This document shows positions 1 through 9,400 of a DNA stretch of 45,336 nt, piece after piece. The translations under genes were made by a program, and so were the position numbers. The first letter of the stretch is position 1, and each line of letters starts with the position of its first letter. Origin of the DNA: an uncultured Bacteroidia bacterium (GTDB taxonomy: Bacteria; Bacteroidota; Bacteroidia; Bacteroidales; F082); NCBI GenBank assembly GCA_902783365.1, contig CACZQL010000089.1, positions 1-45,336 on the forward strand, written 5' to 3'. The notes under the pieces were generated by a model, which was not told where the DNA came from, searched no databases, and worked only from the letters and a program-made list of their open reading frames with translations.

Positions 1-395
1 CCAACGCCATTGAAATGGTGGCGTTTCACGACGCCCTGGAAGCCTTTACCTTTGCTGATGCCACTGACATCCACAAACTCGCCTTCCATGAATACGTCAA
101 CGGTTAACGTTTCGCCTAATTGTTTTCTGTGGCCTTGCTCGAAACGTGAGAATTCGCGCACCAGCTTCTTGGGAGTCGTGTTGGCCTTGGCAAAGTGACC
201 TTGCTCGGCCTTCGTGGTGTTCTTCATTTTCTTCTCGTCGAAACCCAGCTGGATAGCGTCATAACCGTCCTTTTCTTTTGTTCTGACTTGGGTGACCACG
301 CATGGACCGGCCTCGATGACCGTGACGGGAATCATTCTTCCGCCGTCGTCGTAGATGCTCGTCATCCCAATCTTTTTTCCTAGTAATCCTGACAT
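1..395 (-). CDS. rplC: 50S ribosomal protein L3, 3' part cut by window edge
   Basis: L3 binds 23S rRNA and helps form the peptidyl transferase region. The visible 131 residues begin [19 protein letters not shown], the typical L3 start, and run to [12 protein letters not shown] near the centre of the protein, where the window ends. An ATG at 395 (reverse strand) is the natural start; it lies 36 bp after the rpsJ stop, so the gene is the fifth of a ribosomal operon read leftwards. The remainder of the gene (roughly 70-75 residues for a usual L3 of about 205) lies outside. Identity rests on direct recognition of the translated sequence. Confidence 0.96.
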   Translation of the reverse strand, partial: MSGLLGKKIGMTSIYDDGGRMIPVTVIEAGPCVVTQVRTKEKDGYDAIQLGFDEKKMKNTTKAEQGHFAKANTTPKKLVREFSRFEQGHRKQLGETLTVDVFMEGEFVDVSGISKGKGFQGVVKRHHFNGV

Positions 396-431
396 TGCTA
401 CTTAGCTTTAATTTTTTGTACTAGATAGGTT

Positions 432-737
432 TTACAATTTGATTTCTACTTCCACACCGCTGGGGAGCTCCAGCTTCATCAGTGCGTCGATGGTCTGAGA
501 AGTCGAGTTGTAAATGTCGAGCAGACGCTTGTAGGTCGAAAGCTCGAATTGCTCTCTCGATTTCTTGTGAACGAAAGTCGAACGCAGCACGGTGTAGATC
601 TTCTTGTTGGTCGGCAACGGAATGGGACCGCTGACGACAGCTCCCGTCAACTTAATGGTGTTCACGATCTTCTGGGCTGACTTGTCAACCAAGTTGTGGT
701 CGTGTGACTTCAATTTAATTCTAATTCTCTGGCTCAC
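432..737 (-). CDS. rpsJ: 30S ribosomal protein S10
   Basis: S10 is a head protein of the small subunit and, in many bacteria, the NusE partner in antitermination. The 101-residue product begins [17 protein letters not shown] and contains GPIPLPT, both S10 hallmarks, at the normal family length. The start codon is GTG at 737: the ATG that would be expected is absent and the S10 N-terminus aligns from this codon. It sits 29 bp after fusA and 36 bp before rplC on the same strand, so it joins the str block (rpsL-rpsG-fusA) to the S10 block. Confidence 0.96.
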   Translation of the reverse strand: MSQRIRIKLKSHDHNLVDKSAQKIVNTIKLTGAVVSGPIPLPTNKKIYTVLRSTFVHKKSREQFELSTYKRLLDIYNSTSQTIDALMKLELPSGVEVEIKL

Positions 738-766
738 AATAATTTATTATTAATAGTTTGTCTTTC

Positions 767-2890
767 TCAATAAATGAAATAAAGTCCCTTTGCTTTTTTG
801 ATCACCACGTCGGCGATGGCCTCCGGCACGGGCGCGTAATGGCTGATTTCCATGTTGAACGTGGCGTGGCCCGAGGTGATGGAGCGCAGCGTGGTGATGT
901 AACCGAACATCTCCGCCAGCGGCACGTCGGCCTTGATGACCTGGTATCCGATGTTGGCTTCGATTTCGCGCAGTATTGATCTTTTCTTGTTCAAATCGCC
1001 CGTGACGTCACCGATGTATTCGTCGGGGCAATGTATTTCGACTCGCATGATAGGTTCCGTCAGCTGGGGGCCGGCTTTGAGGCCTGCCTCTTTGAAGCCG
1101 ATGCGGGCGCACGACTCGAACGAGAGCGCGTCGCTATCGACTGTGTGGAACGAACCGTCGGTAAGGCATATCTTGACGTTCTCGACAGGGAAACCTGCCA
1201 GGACGCCGTTGGTGATGGCTCCACGGAAGCCCTTTTCCGCGGCGGCGATGAACTCGCGCGGGATGGCTCCGTTCTTGACTTCATCGACAAATTGAAGGCC
1301 TGCGACACCATCGTCGGCGGGACCCATTGTGAACTCGATGTCAGCGAATTTACCTTTTCCACCGGTCTGTTTTTTATAGACTTCACGGTGCTGAATAGTG
1401 AGTGTAAAGGTTTCCTTATATGCGACCTGTGGACGACCCTGGTTGACTTCGACGCCAAATTCTCTTCTGAGACGGTCGATAATGATATCAAGGTGCAATT
1501 CGCCCATGCCAGACAGGATGGTCTGACCGGAGTTCTCATCAAGGTGAACGAACAAGGTGGGGTCTTCCTCGACGAGTTTGGCGAGGGAGGTCTCCATCTT
1601 TTCGATGTCGGCAGTGGTCTTGGGCTCGATAGCGACGTTGACCACGGGGTCGGGGAACTGGATGTTCTCGAGCACGAGTGGTTTGTTCTCAACGGTCAGC
1701 GTATCGCCCGTGCGGATGGTCTTGAACCCCACGGCGGCACCAATGTCGCCCGCCGAGATCTCCTCGAGCGGGTTCTGTTTGTTGGCGTGCATTTGGACGA
1801 TCTTGGCGATGCGTTCGCGTTTGCCGGTGGCGGTGTTCAAGACGGTTTCGCCCGACTTGAGGGTGCCTGAATAGACGCGGAAGAAGCAGAGGCGGCCAAC
1901 GAAGGGGTCGGTGGCGATTTTGAACGCCAGCGCGCAGAACGGCCCGTTGGGGTCGCAGGGGCGGGTCTCCTCCTGCCCTGTCTTGGGGTTGACGCCGGTC
2001 ACGTGATCGACGTCGGAGGGGCTGGGCAGGTAGTTGACGATGCCGTCGAGCAGCATCTGGACGCCTTTGTTTTTGAAGGAGGCGCCGCAGAACACGGGGC
2101 AGACTTGGAGACTGAGGGTCTCCTTGCGGATCTCGGCGATCAGCTCTTCCTCGGTGATGCTCTCGGGGTCCTCCATGTATTTCTCGAACAGGGCTTCATT
2201 GTTCTCGGCGGCGTTCTCGAGGATCAGGGTGCGGCATTGGGCCACTTCCTCTTTCATGTCCTCGGGGACTTCCACTTCCCTGAAATGGGAGCCGTTGTCT
2301 TCCTCGTCCCACACGAAAGCTTTGTTTTTCAACAGATCGACGACGCCTACGAAGTCGTCCTCGACGCCGATGGGCAGTTGGAGGGCGAGGGGGTTGGCGT
2401 GCAGGCGGTCGCGGATTTGGTCGATGACCTTGTAGAAGTCCGCGCCGGCGCGATCCATCTTGTTGACGAAGCAGATGCGGGGCACTTTGTATTTGTCGGC
2501 CTGGTGCCACACGGTCTCTGACTGGGGTTCGACGCCTCCCACGGCGCAGAAGATGGCGATGGCGCCGTCGAGGACGCGGAGCGAGCGCTCCACCTCAACG
2601 GTGAAATCGACGTGGCCGGGGGTGTCGATGATGTTGATTTTGTAAGCCTCGTTGTTGAGGTGCCAGAACACCGTGGTGGCGGCGGAAGTGATGGTGATGC
2701 CACGTTCCTGCTCCTGGACCATCCAGTCCATGGTGGCGGCTCCGTCGTGTACCTCACCGATCTTGTGGCTGCGACCCGTGTAATAGAGGATACGCTCGGT
2801 CGTCGTCGTCTTACCGGCGTCGATGTGAGCCATGATGCCGATATTACGCGTGAGGCGGAGGTTGTTCATATTTACGGGTTCGTTAGCCAT
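767..2890 (-). CDS. fusA: Translation elongation factor G
   Basis: EF-G is the GTPase that moves tRNAs and mRNA through the ribosome and, with RRF, splits ribosomes. The 707-residue protein shows the P-loop AHIDAGKT (residues 21-28), the switch-II motif DTPGHVDF and the guanine-specificity motif NKMD, followed by the usual domains II-V; length is normal for the family. ATG at 2890 is preceded by a 31-bp gap to rpsG. Its place in the str operon marks it as the main EF-G; Bacteroidota often carry additional fusA paralogues elsewhere, which cannot be judged from this window. No frameshift or missing motif is seen. Confidence 0.97.
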   Translation of the reverse strand: MANEPVNMNNLRLTRNIGIMAHIDAGKTTTTERILYYTGRSHKIGEVHDGAATMDWMVQEQERGITITSAATTVFWHLNNEAYKINIIDTPGHVDFTVEVERSLRVLDGAIAIFCAVGGVEPQSETVWHQADKYKVPRICFVNKMDRAGADFYKVIDQIRDRLHANPLALQLPIGVEDDFVGVVDLLKNKAFVWDEEDNGSHFREVEVPEDMKEEVAQCRTLILENAAENNEALFEKYMEDPESITEEELIAEIRKETLSLQVCPVFCGASFKNKGVQMLLDGIVNYLPSPSDVDHVTGVNPKTGQEETRPCDPNGPFCALAFKIATDPFVGRLCFFRVYSGTLKSGETVLNTATGKRERIAKIVQMHANKQNPLEEISAGDIGAAVGFKTIRTGDTLTVENKPLVLENIQFPDPVVNVAIEPKTTADIEKMETSLAKLVEEDPTLFVHLDENSGQTILSGMGELHLDIIIDRLRREFGVEVNQGRPQVAYKETFTLTIQHREVYKKQTGGKGKFADIEFTMGPADDGVAGLQFVDEVKNGAIPREFIAAAEKGFRGAITNGVLAGFPVENVKICLTDGSFHTVDSDALSFESCARIGFKEAGLKAGPQLTEPIMRVEIHCPDEYIGDVTGDLNKKRSILREIEANIGYQVIKADVPLAEMFGYITTLRSITSGHATFNMEISHYAPVPEAIADVVIKKAKGLYFIY

Positions 2891-2921
2891 GGTATGCGAT
2901 TCCTTTCTTGTGCTGTCCTAA

Positions 2922-3389
2922 TTAGAATCTGAAGTGCGAGAAGGCCTTGTTGGCGTCAGCCATACGGTGGATCTCCTCCTTCTTCTTGAAAGCGGAACCT
3001 TCTTCCTTGTAGGCCTGCATGATTTCAGAGGCGAGCTTCAGGGCCATCGACTTCTCGTGACGCTTGCGGGCGTAGTTGATGAGGTTTTTCATGCCGATGG
3101 ACTGCTTACGGGCGGGGCGGATCTCCGAGGGGATCTGGAACGTGGCGCCACCGATACGACGGCTGCGGACCTCGACTTGGGGGGTGACGTTGGCCAGGGC
3201 CTTCTTCCACACCTCGACGGGGTTCTCGTTCATCTTGCTCTCAATGATGTCCATGGCTTCGTAGAAAATCTCGTAGGCCAGATTCTTCTTGCCCTTCAGC
3301 ATGATGTTGTTCACGAACTTGGTGACCAACACGTCGTTGTACTTCGGATCGGGAAGAATGATTCTCTTCTTTGGTTTAGCTTTTCTCAT
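2922..3389 (-). CDS. rpsG: 30S ribosomal protein S7
   Basis: S7 nucleates assembly of the 30S head by binding 16S rRNA near the exit site. The 155-residue product starts MRKAKPKKR and includes the conserved [11 protein letters not shown] segment and a helical C-terminus ending [10 protein letters not shown]. The length fits the family. It lies 31 bp after rpsL and 31 bp before fusA on the minus strand, the standard str-operon order. Confidence 0.97.
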   Translation of the reverse strand: MRKAKPKKRIILPDPKYNDVLVTKFVNNIMLKGKKNLAYEIFYEAMDIIESKMNENPVEVWKKALANVTPQVEVRSRRIGGATFQIPSEIRPARKQSIGMKNLINYARKRHEKSMALKLASEIMQAYKEEGSAFKKKEEIHRMADANKAFSHFRF

Positions 3390-3420
3390 TTCTAAAAAGT
3401 CTTAAAGTTACTTTTTGCCT

Positions 3421-3810
3421 TTACTTCTTAACGGCTGCTTTTTTCGGTCTCTTGGCACCGTACTTGGATCTGCGCTGGCGGCGTCCGTCAACACCGCTGG
3501 TGTCCAGAGCGCCACGGATAATGTGATAACGAACACCCGGAAGGTCCTTCACGCGGCCTCCTCTGATCATCACGATAGAGTGCTCTTGTAAGTTGTGTCC
3601 TTCACCCGGGATATACGCGTTAACCTCTTTCTGGTTGGTCAAGCGGACCCTGGCCACCTTTCTCATGGCTGAGTTAGGCTTCTTGGGGGTCGTCGTGTAA
3701 ACACGGACACACACGCCACGACGCTGCGGACATGAATCCAACGCCGGAGACTTGCTCTTGTCGATCAATTTTTGGCGCCCTTTGCGCACTAATTGTTGAA
3801 TAGTCGGCAT
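3421..3810 (-). CDS. rpsL: 30S ribosomal protein S12
   Basis: S12 lies at the decoding centre and monitors codon-anticodon pairing. The 129-residue protein carries the two streptomycin-related segments in wild-type form: TPKKPNSA with Lys43 and GGRVKDLPG with Lys88 and Asp89 (numbered with the initiator Met). It has a short basic C-terminal tail ([10 protein letters not shown]). It is the first gene of the ribosomal operon, behind a consensus promoter at 4087-4116 and a leader of about 270 nt. Confidence 0.97.
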   Translation of the reverse strand: MPTIQQLVRKGRQKLIDKSKSPALDSCPQRRGVCVRVYTTTPKKPNSAMRKVARVRLTNQKEVNAYIPGEGHNLQEHSIVMIRGGRVKDLPGVRYHIIRGALDTSGVDGRRQRRSKYGAKRPKKAAVKK

Positions 3811-4080
3811 TTTGTTACGTTTAATTTAATGTGTTTGTTTTTCAATCCTATTTTTTGGACAATATTTTATTCTCTCGTAGCTGAAAACAGCTCAAGATCC
3901 ATGCTTTTCAAGATGTAGTCAGGGGAAACGGTCAGCCACAATAACGGCTTGAAGTCTATAAACCCACGATGCAAACTCATCTTCGGCACTCGCGCCGCGC
4001 ACCGTGCAGAGACCTATAACGGTTTAGTTTTCAGGTCCCCGACCATATCTATACAAAAGGATAAACCTTTCACTAATTCA
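3811..4080 (-). other. Long 5' leader of the rpsL operon
   Basis: The promoter box at 4087-4094 predicts transcription starting near 4080 on the minus strand, leaving about 270 nt before the rpsL ATG. I find no convincing ORF here. A small stem with arms AGCTG and CAGCT and a four-base loop lies at about 3878-3891, and a GC-rich patch around 3985-4010 could pair locally. A leader of this size in front of ribosomal genes could hold an autoregulatory structure, but I do not recognise a known leader class. Confidence 0.45.
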
Positions 4081-4086
4081 GCGGCG

Positions 4087-4116
4087 CAAAAGTACAACAA
4101 ATTCTTTTACCCACAA
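4087..4116 (-). promoter_or_regulatory. Promoter of the rpsL operon (Bacteroidota type)
   Basis: Read on the minus strand there is a TTG (4116-4114) then 19 bp then TACTTTTG (4094-4087). This fits the -33 TTG and -7 TAnnTTTG consensus of the Bacteroidota housekeeping sigma factor with the expected spacing. It is among the best-matching promoters in the window, as expected for a ribosomal operon. Confidence 0.8.
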
Positions 4117-4398
4117 GCTTTTTCAAGAAATTTTTTTCAAAAAAATTAAAGTGCTCTAATTATCTGTAAATCAATAATTTAAATCAACAACACCCCAATT
4201 TCCCACCAAAATAACCCCTCAGAACCCCCTACTCCATCCCAAAAACCTCCAAAAAATGACGCAAAATCCCCCAAAAAACTCTTCCAAACACCACTCAAAA
4301 CCATCAATTTCCTTCTGTCTTCTGTCTTCCGCCTTCTGTCTTCTTACTCCTTACTTCTTCCTCCTTCCTCCCCAAACACCTTAATTAATATATCCCAA
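4117..4398. other. Intergenic region, strongly G-poor on the plus strand
   Basis: No gene is seen between the rpsL promoter and the stop of the 44-codon ORF. From about 4186 to 4312 the plus strand is almost only A, C and T, with about three G in roughly 125 bases. It runs into the heptamer array at 4313-4368. The strand bias may be an eroded older array, but this is inference. Confidence 0.5.
4313..4368. repeat. Heptamer array, word TTCTGTC and variants
   Basis: Eight contiguous 7-bp units can be read on the plus strand: TTCTGTC, TTCTGTC, TTCCGCC, TTCTGTC, TTCTTAC, TCCTTAC, TTCTTCC, TCCTTCC. On the minus strand this is purine-rich and starts about 30 nt downstream of the stop of the minus-strand ORF at 4399. 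It belongs to the dispersed array family described in the findings. Confidence 0.8.
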
Positions 4399-4533
4399 CT
4401 ATTGGAGCTCGGCAGGGTTGAAAAGCATCTCTTTGTCGGCGGGCTTGATGTAATTTCCGTAATCTTCAGCTGCCAAGGCAGGGAAACTACGCTCTTCCAG
4501 TAATGGATAACCTTTCAACCGTGCTGCCAACAT
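4399..4533 (-). CDS. 44-aa ORF, possible microprotein or remnant of a gene 3' end
   Basis: An ATG at 4533 opens 44 codons ending in TAG at 4399. The product (MLAARLKGYPLL...FNPAELQ) is acidic-amphipathic, without signal peptide or membrane segment, and I do not recognise its family. The frame stays open 15 codons upstream of the ATG to a TAA at 4579-4581. A TAATTTTG box at 4574-4581 is well placed to transcribe it. The sequence after that box resembles the leader of the neighbouring transglutaminase gene. It may be a real small gene, or the fusion of a promoter with the tail of a deleted gene; the codon use looks coding. Confidence 0.5.
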   Translation of the reverse strand: MLAARLKGYPLLEERSFPALAAEDYGNYIKPADKEMLFNPAELQ

Positions 4534-4573
4534 CTCGTCTGCACCACCCCTAATATGCTTGTCGCTGAAAAGA

Positions 4574-4581
4574 CAAAATTA
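4574..4581 (-). promoter_or_regulatory. Candidate -7 box for the 44-aa ORF
   Basis: TAATTTTG on the minus strand matches TAnnTTTG; the ATG follows about 40 nt downstream. The bases just before and after the box closely resemble those around the transglutaminase promoter at 5610-5617. Confidence 0.45.
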
Positions 4582-4632
4582 ACACAAATAATCTATTTTC
4601 CTACAAAGATAATCATTTTTGCGAGGCAAAAA

Positions 4633-5571
4633 TCATTTCGTCACCTCATACCTTAAAATCGCATTGCTCTTAAAACCTATGTAAAACACACCTTCAGATT
4701 TCGGACGATAAACCAAAGTGAAAAGATTACCATTTTTTTTCCACATCTCACTATGATGATTTGCATCCCAACTATGGACATCAGCCCATGCTTCAGACGC
4801 AAGGCTTCTGATTTTTAGCGTATAGGTCCTTCCCACCTTCATTTTTCCATTATACGGTATTTGAACCAGCTCAAATTCGCCCAAGTTATCGGAAAATCCC
4901 CCATAAAAATCGGGCGAAGACATTCCCGGATGTTGTAAGTAATAATTCAGCACCTCTTGGCTTTTCCATCCAGCAAATGCAACTGACGGAGGGACATTAG
5001 GCAGTCTTCGATATTGTTCTATTGTGACAGGTTTTTTGAGAAGCTGGTCAGCATCATTATGGGGAAAATGAGTAAAAATCATTAATCGAGGATCCGCATC
5101 GAACCAGAAAGCCTTATACTCAAAAACGAAATGATCATCAAACAGCTCTCCTGCGCCCCAACAAGGGTCGATGAGAATCCATCCTTTTTCAGTGTTGACT
5201 TTAACCCATGCATGCGACAGTGTTCCATCCATATCAATCATAGTTCTTGCTTCGCCAGAAATCACCTTCGCCTCCAAATCACATCCAGCGGCCAACTTGA
5301 CAAACAATTCAGCATAGCCCTGGCAGACTCCTTTTCTTTGACCCCAGCAGTCCTCCGCATTATAAATACTATAACTCATATCGTAGGCAATATTGGCGCA
5401 TTCCCAATCAAAAATGGCCTTGGCTTTCTCGTAACTTGTTGTACAGCCCTCCACAATAGGCCTAACACGTTCTCTCCATATCGGATAGCCAGATTCTTGA
5501 TAATCAAAATCTTTAAAACTTGAAAACAGCGCTATTATCAATCCCAAAGCCAACACTGAAATCTTTTTCAT
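4633..5571 (-). CDS. Secreted transglutaminase-like cysteine peptidase-fold protein
   Basis: The 312-residue product starts with an N-terminal signal peptide (hydrophobic residues 4-18). A transglutaminase-like core follows with an apparent catalytic triad: Cys83 in KGVCQGYAE, His120 in LSHAWVKV and Asp135 in LIDPCWG. The last 120 or so residues look beta-rich and may form an Ig-like domain. Such proteins of the transglutaminase superfamily are common in Bacteroidota and act as proteases or amidases outside the cytoplasm; the substrate is unknown. It has its own -7 box at 5610-5617 and no operon partner on the same strand. The product is full length with no disrupted motif. Confidence 0.8.
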   Translation of the reverse strand: MKKISVLALGLIIALFSSFKDFDYQESGYPIWRERVRPIVEGCTTSYEKAKAIFDWECANIAYDMSYSIYNAEDCWGQRKGVCQGYAELFVKLAAGCDLEAKVISGEARTMIDMDGTLSHAWVKVNTEKGWILIDPCWGAGELFDDHFVFEYKAFWFDADPRLMIFTHFPHNDADQLLKKPVTIEQYRRLPNVPPSVAFAGWKSQEVLNYYLQHPGMSSPDFYGGFSDNLGEFELVQIPYNGKMKVGRTYTLKIRSLASEAWADVHSWDANHHSEMWKKNGNLFTLVYRPKSEGVFYIGFKSNAILRYEVTK

Positions 5572-5609
5572 CTTGTTTTTTTATTAATGATGTGCTTGTC
5601 GTTAAAAAG

Positions 5610-5617
5610 CAAAATTA
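5610..5617 (-). promoter_or_regulatory. -7 box of the transglutaminase-like gene
   Basis: TAATTTTG on the minus strand, 38 bp before the ATG at 5571. The sequence downstream of the box (CGACAAGCA...) recurs at the same distance after the box at 4574-4581. Confidence 0.55.
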
Positions 5618-5621
5618 GCAC

Positions 5622-5651
5622 AAAAAAAGCATACCACCCCAGGTGGTATGC
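5622..5651 (-). terminator. Intrinsic terminator behind the 110-aa gene
   Basis: A perfect 10-bp stem (GCATACCACC at 5629-5638 and its complement at 5642-5651) with a 3-base loop is followed on the minus strand by seven T (5628-5622). It lies about 95 nt downstream of the gene ending at 5745 and just upstream of the transglutaminase promoter, separating the two units. Confidence 0.85.
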
Positions 5652-5744
5652 TGAATTATTTTACCAAATAATCTGAATTATTTTACCAATTCCACTCTCA
5701 CTCCATCGCTTCGACCGATTTCATGAGAAAGGAATCGGGGCTTA

Positions 5745-6077
5745 TTAATACTTCACAAACCGATCCTCTCCGTTGCTGAGGCCAAGCAGCTCGCTGCGTC
5801 CGAAAAGGAGGAATATTTTGTGATCCCAAATGAGTTCCCAAAGGATACGGCTGACCCGAACCTGATCCTCGGCGGAGAGTTCCTCGCTAGTGATGGTGGT
5901 GTTCTCGTCGGCCTTCTTCACCTGATGTTCCTGGAAAGCCACCTGCATGAGTTGGTAGCATAGGTTGACGAAAGTGATGCCTTTGGTATGGTCGCGGCTG
6001 TCCATCACCATGTTGATTCTGACTCTGAGTTCCTCGTCGTTATAGAGGAGCTGCACTGGATTGGTGTCGTAATTCAT
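5745..6077 (-). CDS. Conserved-looking hypothetical protein, 110 aa
   Basis: I do not recognise this family. The product is soluble, acidic and probably mostly helical, with no signal peptide or membrane segment. It contains a run of hydrophobic and aromatic residues (WELIWDHKIFLLFG) near the C-terminus. ATG at 6077 follows a TATGTTTG box at 6109-6116, and an intrinsic terminator at 5622-5651 ends the unit, so it appears monocistronic. Function unknown. Confidence 0.75.
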   Translation of the reverse strand: MNYDTNPVQLLYNDEELRVRINMVMDSRDHTKGITFVNLCYQLMQVAFQEHQVKKADENTTITSEELSAEDQVRVSRILWELIWDHKIFLLFGRSELLGLSNGEDRFVKY

Positions 6078-6108
6078 ATTCTGTGGTGTTTTTAGGTTTA
6101 TTTGGCTA

Positions 6109-6116
6109 CAAACATA
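6109..6116 (-). promoter_or_regulatory. -7 box of the 110-aa gene
   Basis: TATGTTTG on the minus strand, fitting TAnnTTTG, 31 bp before the ATG at 6077. It is divergent from the box at 6170-6177. Confidence 0.55.
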
Positions 6117-6169
6117 AGAAAAAAACTCGGAAATCCAACAAACAAAGTCAAAAAATAATGGATTTTCCC

Positions 6170-6177
6170 TATTTTTG
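6170..6177 (+). promoter_or_regulatory. -7 box of the 51-aa membrane peptide gene
   Basis: TATTTTTG on the plus strand, fitting TAnnTTTG, 22 bp before the ATG at 6200. No clear -33 TTG at the usual spacing was found. Confidence 0.55.
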
Positions 6178-6199
6178 CATCCTATATTAATAAATAGGT

Positions 6200-6355
6200 A
6201 TGGTTGTCAAATTGATAGTTGTCTGGTTTCTCGCCGTGGTGGCATTCTTTGTCCTCTGGGCATTGTTGGTGAAAGTGGTCAAACACATCAGCGAGAAAAA
6301 GAAAGTGCAGGAAGAGACGGAGTCCGAATCAACCCCATCGCAGTCGGAATCTTGA
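6200..6355 (+). CDS. Small single-pass membrane protein, 51 aa
   Basis: ATG at 6200 to TGA at 6353-6355 encodes 51 residues. Residues 3-27 are an unbroken hydrophobic helix (VKLIVVWFLAVVAFFVLWAL). A basic stretch (KHISEKKK) and a Glu/Ser-rich tail follow, which suggests an N-out or cytoplasmic-tail topology. It has its own -7 box at 6170-6177, and a hairpin at 6392-6419 serves as terminator, so the small gene is bounded like a real transcription unit. Family and function are not recognised. Confidence 0.65.
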   Translation: MVVKLIVVWFLAVVAFFVLWALLVKVVKHISEKKKVQEETESESTPSQSES

Positions 6356-6391
6356 CCTACCATCCGAAGACCTGCCAAAGCATTACAATGA

Positions 6392-6419
6392 GAAAAGCCG
6401 ACATTGCTGCCGGCTTTTC
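6392..6419. terminator. Bidirectional terminator hairpin
   Basis: The arms GAAAAGCCG (6392-6400) and CGGCTTTTC (6411-6419) form a 9-bp stem with a 10-base loop, with A/T-rich outer parts giving T-rich 3' sides on both strands. It lies between the convergent 51-aa gene (plus) and the FN3 giant (minus, ends 6445). Confidence 0.65.
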
Positions 6420-6444
6420 CTATCATTGAGGCAAAAACTTCGCC

Positions 6445-9400
6445 TTATTCTCTCACAACAATCTTTTGGGTCTTCACCTCGCTGCCGCTGATGAGGCGGA
6501 GCACATACACACCAACTGTGAAGTTGGGAGTTGGAAGTAGGCAGTTGGCAGTTGACAGTTCTTTGCTGAACAATTGATGACCGAGGACGTCGAAGATTTG
6601 AAGGGTTCCCGTGCCGTTGACGACGATGTGGCCATCGCTGATGAAGGCGAAGTCATCGCCCATGTCGCTGAAGGCGTCGTCGGCATTGAACACCAGCTTG
6701 AACCTCGACGCATAGTCGGTGGTTTTGGCTTCGAAGGTGTAGCTTGGCGTTTGCAACAGATCCACGTCGGCACCGGTGAGATGGTCGATCAGGTGGAGAT
6801 AGTTGGGAGTTGGCAGTTGGGAGTTGGCAGTTTCGGAGACGGTCAGGGTGTAGGTGCCGTTCTTTTCCGCCTTGAAGTTGACGGGCACCTCGCCTTTCCT
6901 ATCGGAATACACTACCGCGTAGTCGTGACGGTCTTGCAAGATATACAGTTTTGTCCCGTCGGGTCTCAAGCTGAACTTGCCCAAGGCGGGGCCTTCGCCG
7001 AAGCGCACTCTGGCGCGGTCAGCCACCCGGTTGCCCGTGACGGATGCGCCATTGAAGACATTGAGGGTGAGTTGTCCACCCTTGCCGTTATTGTCAGGCA
7101 TGACAGTGGTGAAGGTCACGGCATCGTCATTAGCGTCGGCGGCCTGCACGAAGAGGCCTTGCAGCGGGGCGATCGCATCATTTTCGGAGATTTCCAATTC
7201 GTCGTTGGCGGTATTCATCACATAGAAGTCGCGTGGTTCGGTGAGGTAGGCATCGCAGGCGAAGGGGTTGCCCACGAGGTTGAAACCCGGAAATTCGGCG
7301 GAGGCGTCGTAAGTCAGGGGCACTTCGACATCCTCACCTGCCGGACGCAACACGCCTTCCATATCTATTATCACGGAGGGGTTGCTGCCATCGCCGCTGT
7401 TGGCGTAAAGATAACCTTGACCGTTGTGCAGCTTGAAGTAAGGGCTGAGGTAGAAATATTGGTTGTAGTTCTCCCATTCCAACATCGCGCTTTGGTTAAA
7501 GCGGTAGAGGTCAAAGGCGTTGGACAGCATGGTCTCAGAAGGCATAATAGGCTCTTGCATGGGCGAGGCAATGAGGTGCCAGCCGTCGGCTTTCTGGTCA
7601 CCGTCGGTTTGTGCAACTGCATAAGGACTGACGGATTTCCGCGCCTTGGCCTGTACGCCTTCATTGTTGTGTTTCAGCTGTGCTCCGTCGGCAAGGGTGA
7701 GGCTGCCGTTGGAAGTAAGGTAAACCTCATCGACTTGCGCGACACATCCACTCGGAATGACCGCTGCGCCATCGACAATGACCATCTCATCAGCTTCAGG
7801 CAACACGCCTTTCGACCAGTTGGCCGTCTCAGACCAAAGGCCTTGGCTGGTTTGCTTAGCAAAGACATTTCTATTGTACAACGCCACGTCATAGATACTG
7901 AAAGATGTGGCGGTGCCGTAGTTACCGTTGCTGGTGGCACGGTAACCGAACCAAATGCGCACGGTTTGTCCAACATAGTCACTCAACGAAATGGTAGTGA
8001 CGCCATCAGATATGCCATCTGTGTCGGAGCTCCAGACAGTGGTGGAATAATCCGTCATCACCACCACCTCGGCGTGAGCCAGGGTGTTGAGTTCTGTGCT
8101 GTGGTGGAAAACAAGCGCCAATCCAGGCGTCACATAGATCTCGGGGGTAATCAAGTGAGCATTCGTGTTTAGGGTTGTCAAACTTGCGGTGGCATATCCG
8201 TAGGAAATCCTCCACACATTATCTGTTCCAGAGACCAACCAGCATGCTGGCATCTGATTAAAATGATAGACACCTAAGTCATCAAAGCTCTGAATGTAAG
8301 ACTCATCTGGGCCCAAGACGATGGGGGCGCATTCGGTTTCGAAAATTACGAGGTCGCTCCATTCGCTTTCACCGTATTCGTTGTGGGCCTTCAGCTGCAC
8401 CTGGTATCTGTACGAGCTTCTCAGCCCGGTAAGTGGGTAGGGATGCTGGGTGATGGTGCTTATCGTCCAATCGTCATTGACCGAGGTCCGGTAACGCAGT
8501 GTCCACGACGTCTCTCCATGGCTTGTCCAGTCGAGCACGACACTGTTGGTGGTAATGTCAGTAGGCACCACGTTATCGGGTCTGATGCATTTGGTGACAT
8601 TGATTTTGTCGAAGTAAATTGCGCTGTATTGGATGTCGTCATCGCCATAGTCGTTCGCCACGGTTGATTCACCATAGAATGCGAACAGCACTGTCTTGTT
8701 GTTGTAGGCCGACAGGTCGAAGTGCACTTCGGATGGGAAGGTCGGGATGTCGAGATAGACCCCGCCTTGGGTGCCGATGTTGTCCCACAAACCCAGCGTA
8801 GTCCAAGTGGCTCCATCATCATCGGAAACCAGCACGGCAAAGCGGTTGTCATCCAGGCCTGTGGTGGCATTTTCAGGATAACGCAAGAACAAATCTAAAC
8901 TGAGGCTATAATTTTCACCCAAAACGATGCTTGGAGTGACGAACCAATGGTGGTCGTCAGTGTAGGAGACCTCCATGTGATTATAGCCGTCAATATAATA
9001 AGTCATGCCAGTGGCATCATTATAGAAAACCCAGTCAAGGTCGTGATTTCCATTCCAGACATATCGCATTCCCAAGGGGGTACCGCCCAACACGTCGTCT
9101 AATGAGGCATCCGCAGTTTGCCAGCCCCATAACATAAAGGGTTCTTCGGGGTAGTTCCCAAAATCCTCAAAAAAAGGAGCGGTATAGGCCAAGGTGAAAC
9201 AAATCGGTTCGCTCCAGTCGCTGGTCTCAATGTCGGAACAAACCGCCTTCACCCGCACATGGTACATTGTGTTTTCCACGAGTCCGTCAAAGGTGACAGG
9301 GTTTGAGTCACAGGTTTGGAAATCATCAGGCCATTCATCCTCAATGTCCTTCAGCTGCACCTGCCAAGTGGTCTCGTCACCTCCCGGAGTCCATTGTATC

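Noticed and set aside
1031-1870. Long plus-strand open frame (279 codons) opposite fusA
   Set aside because: It is the antisense of a conserved EF-G coding region; its translation has no recognisable motif and arises from high GC codon use.
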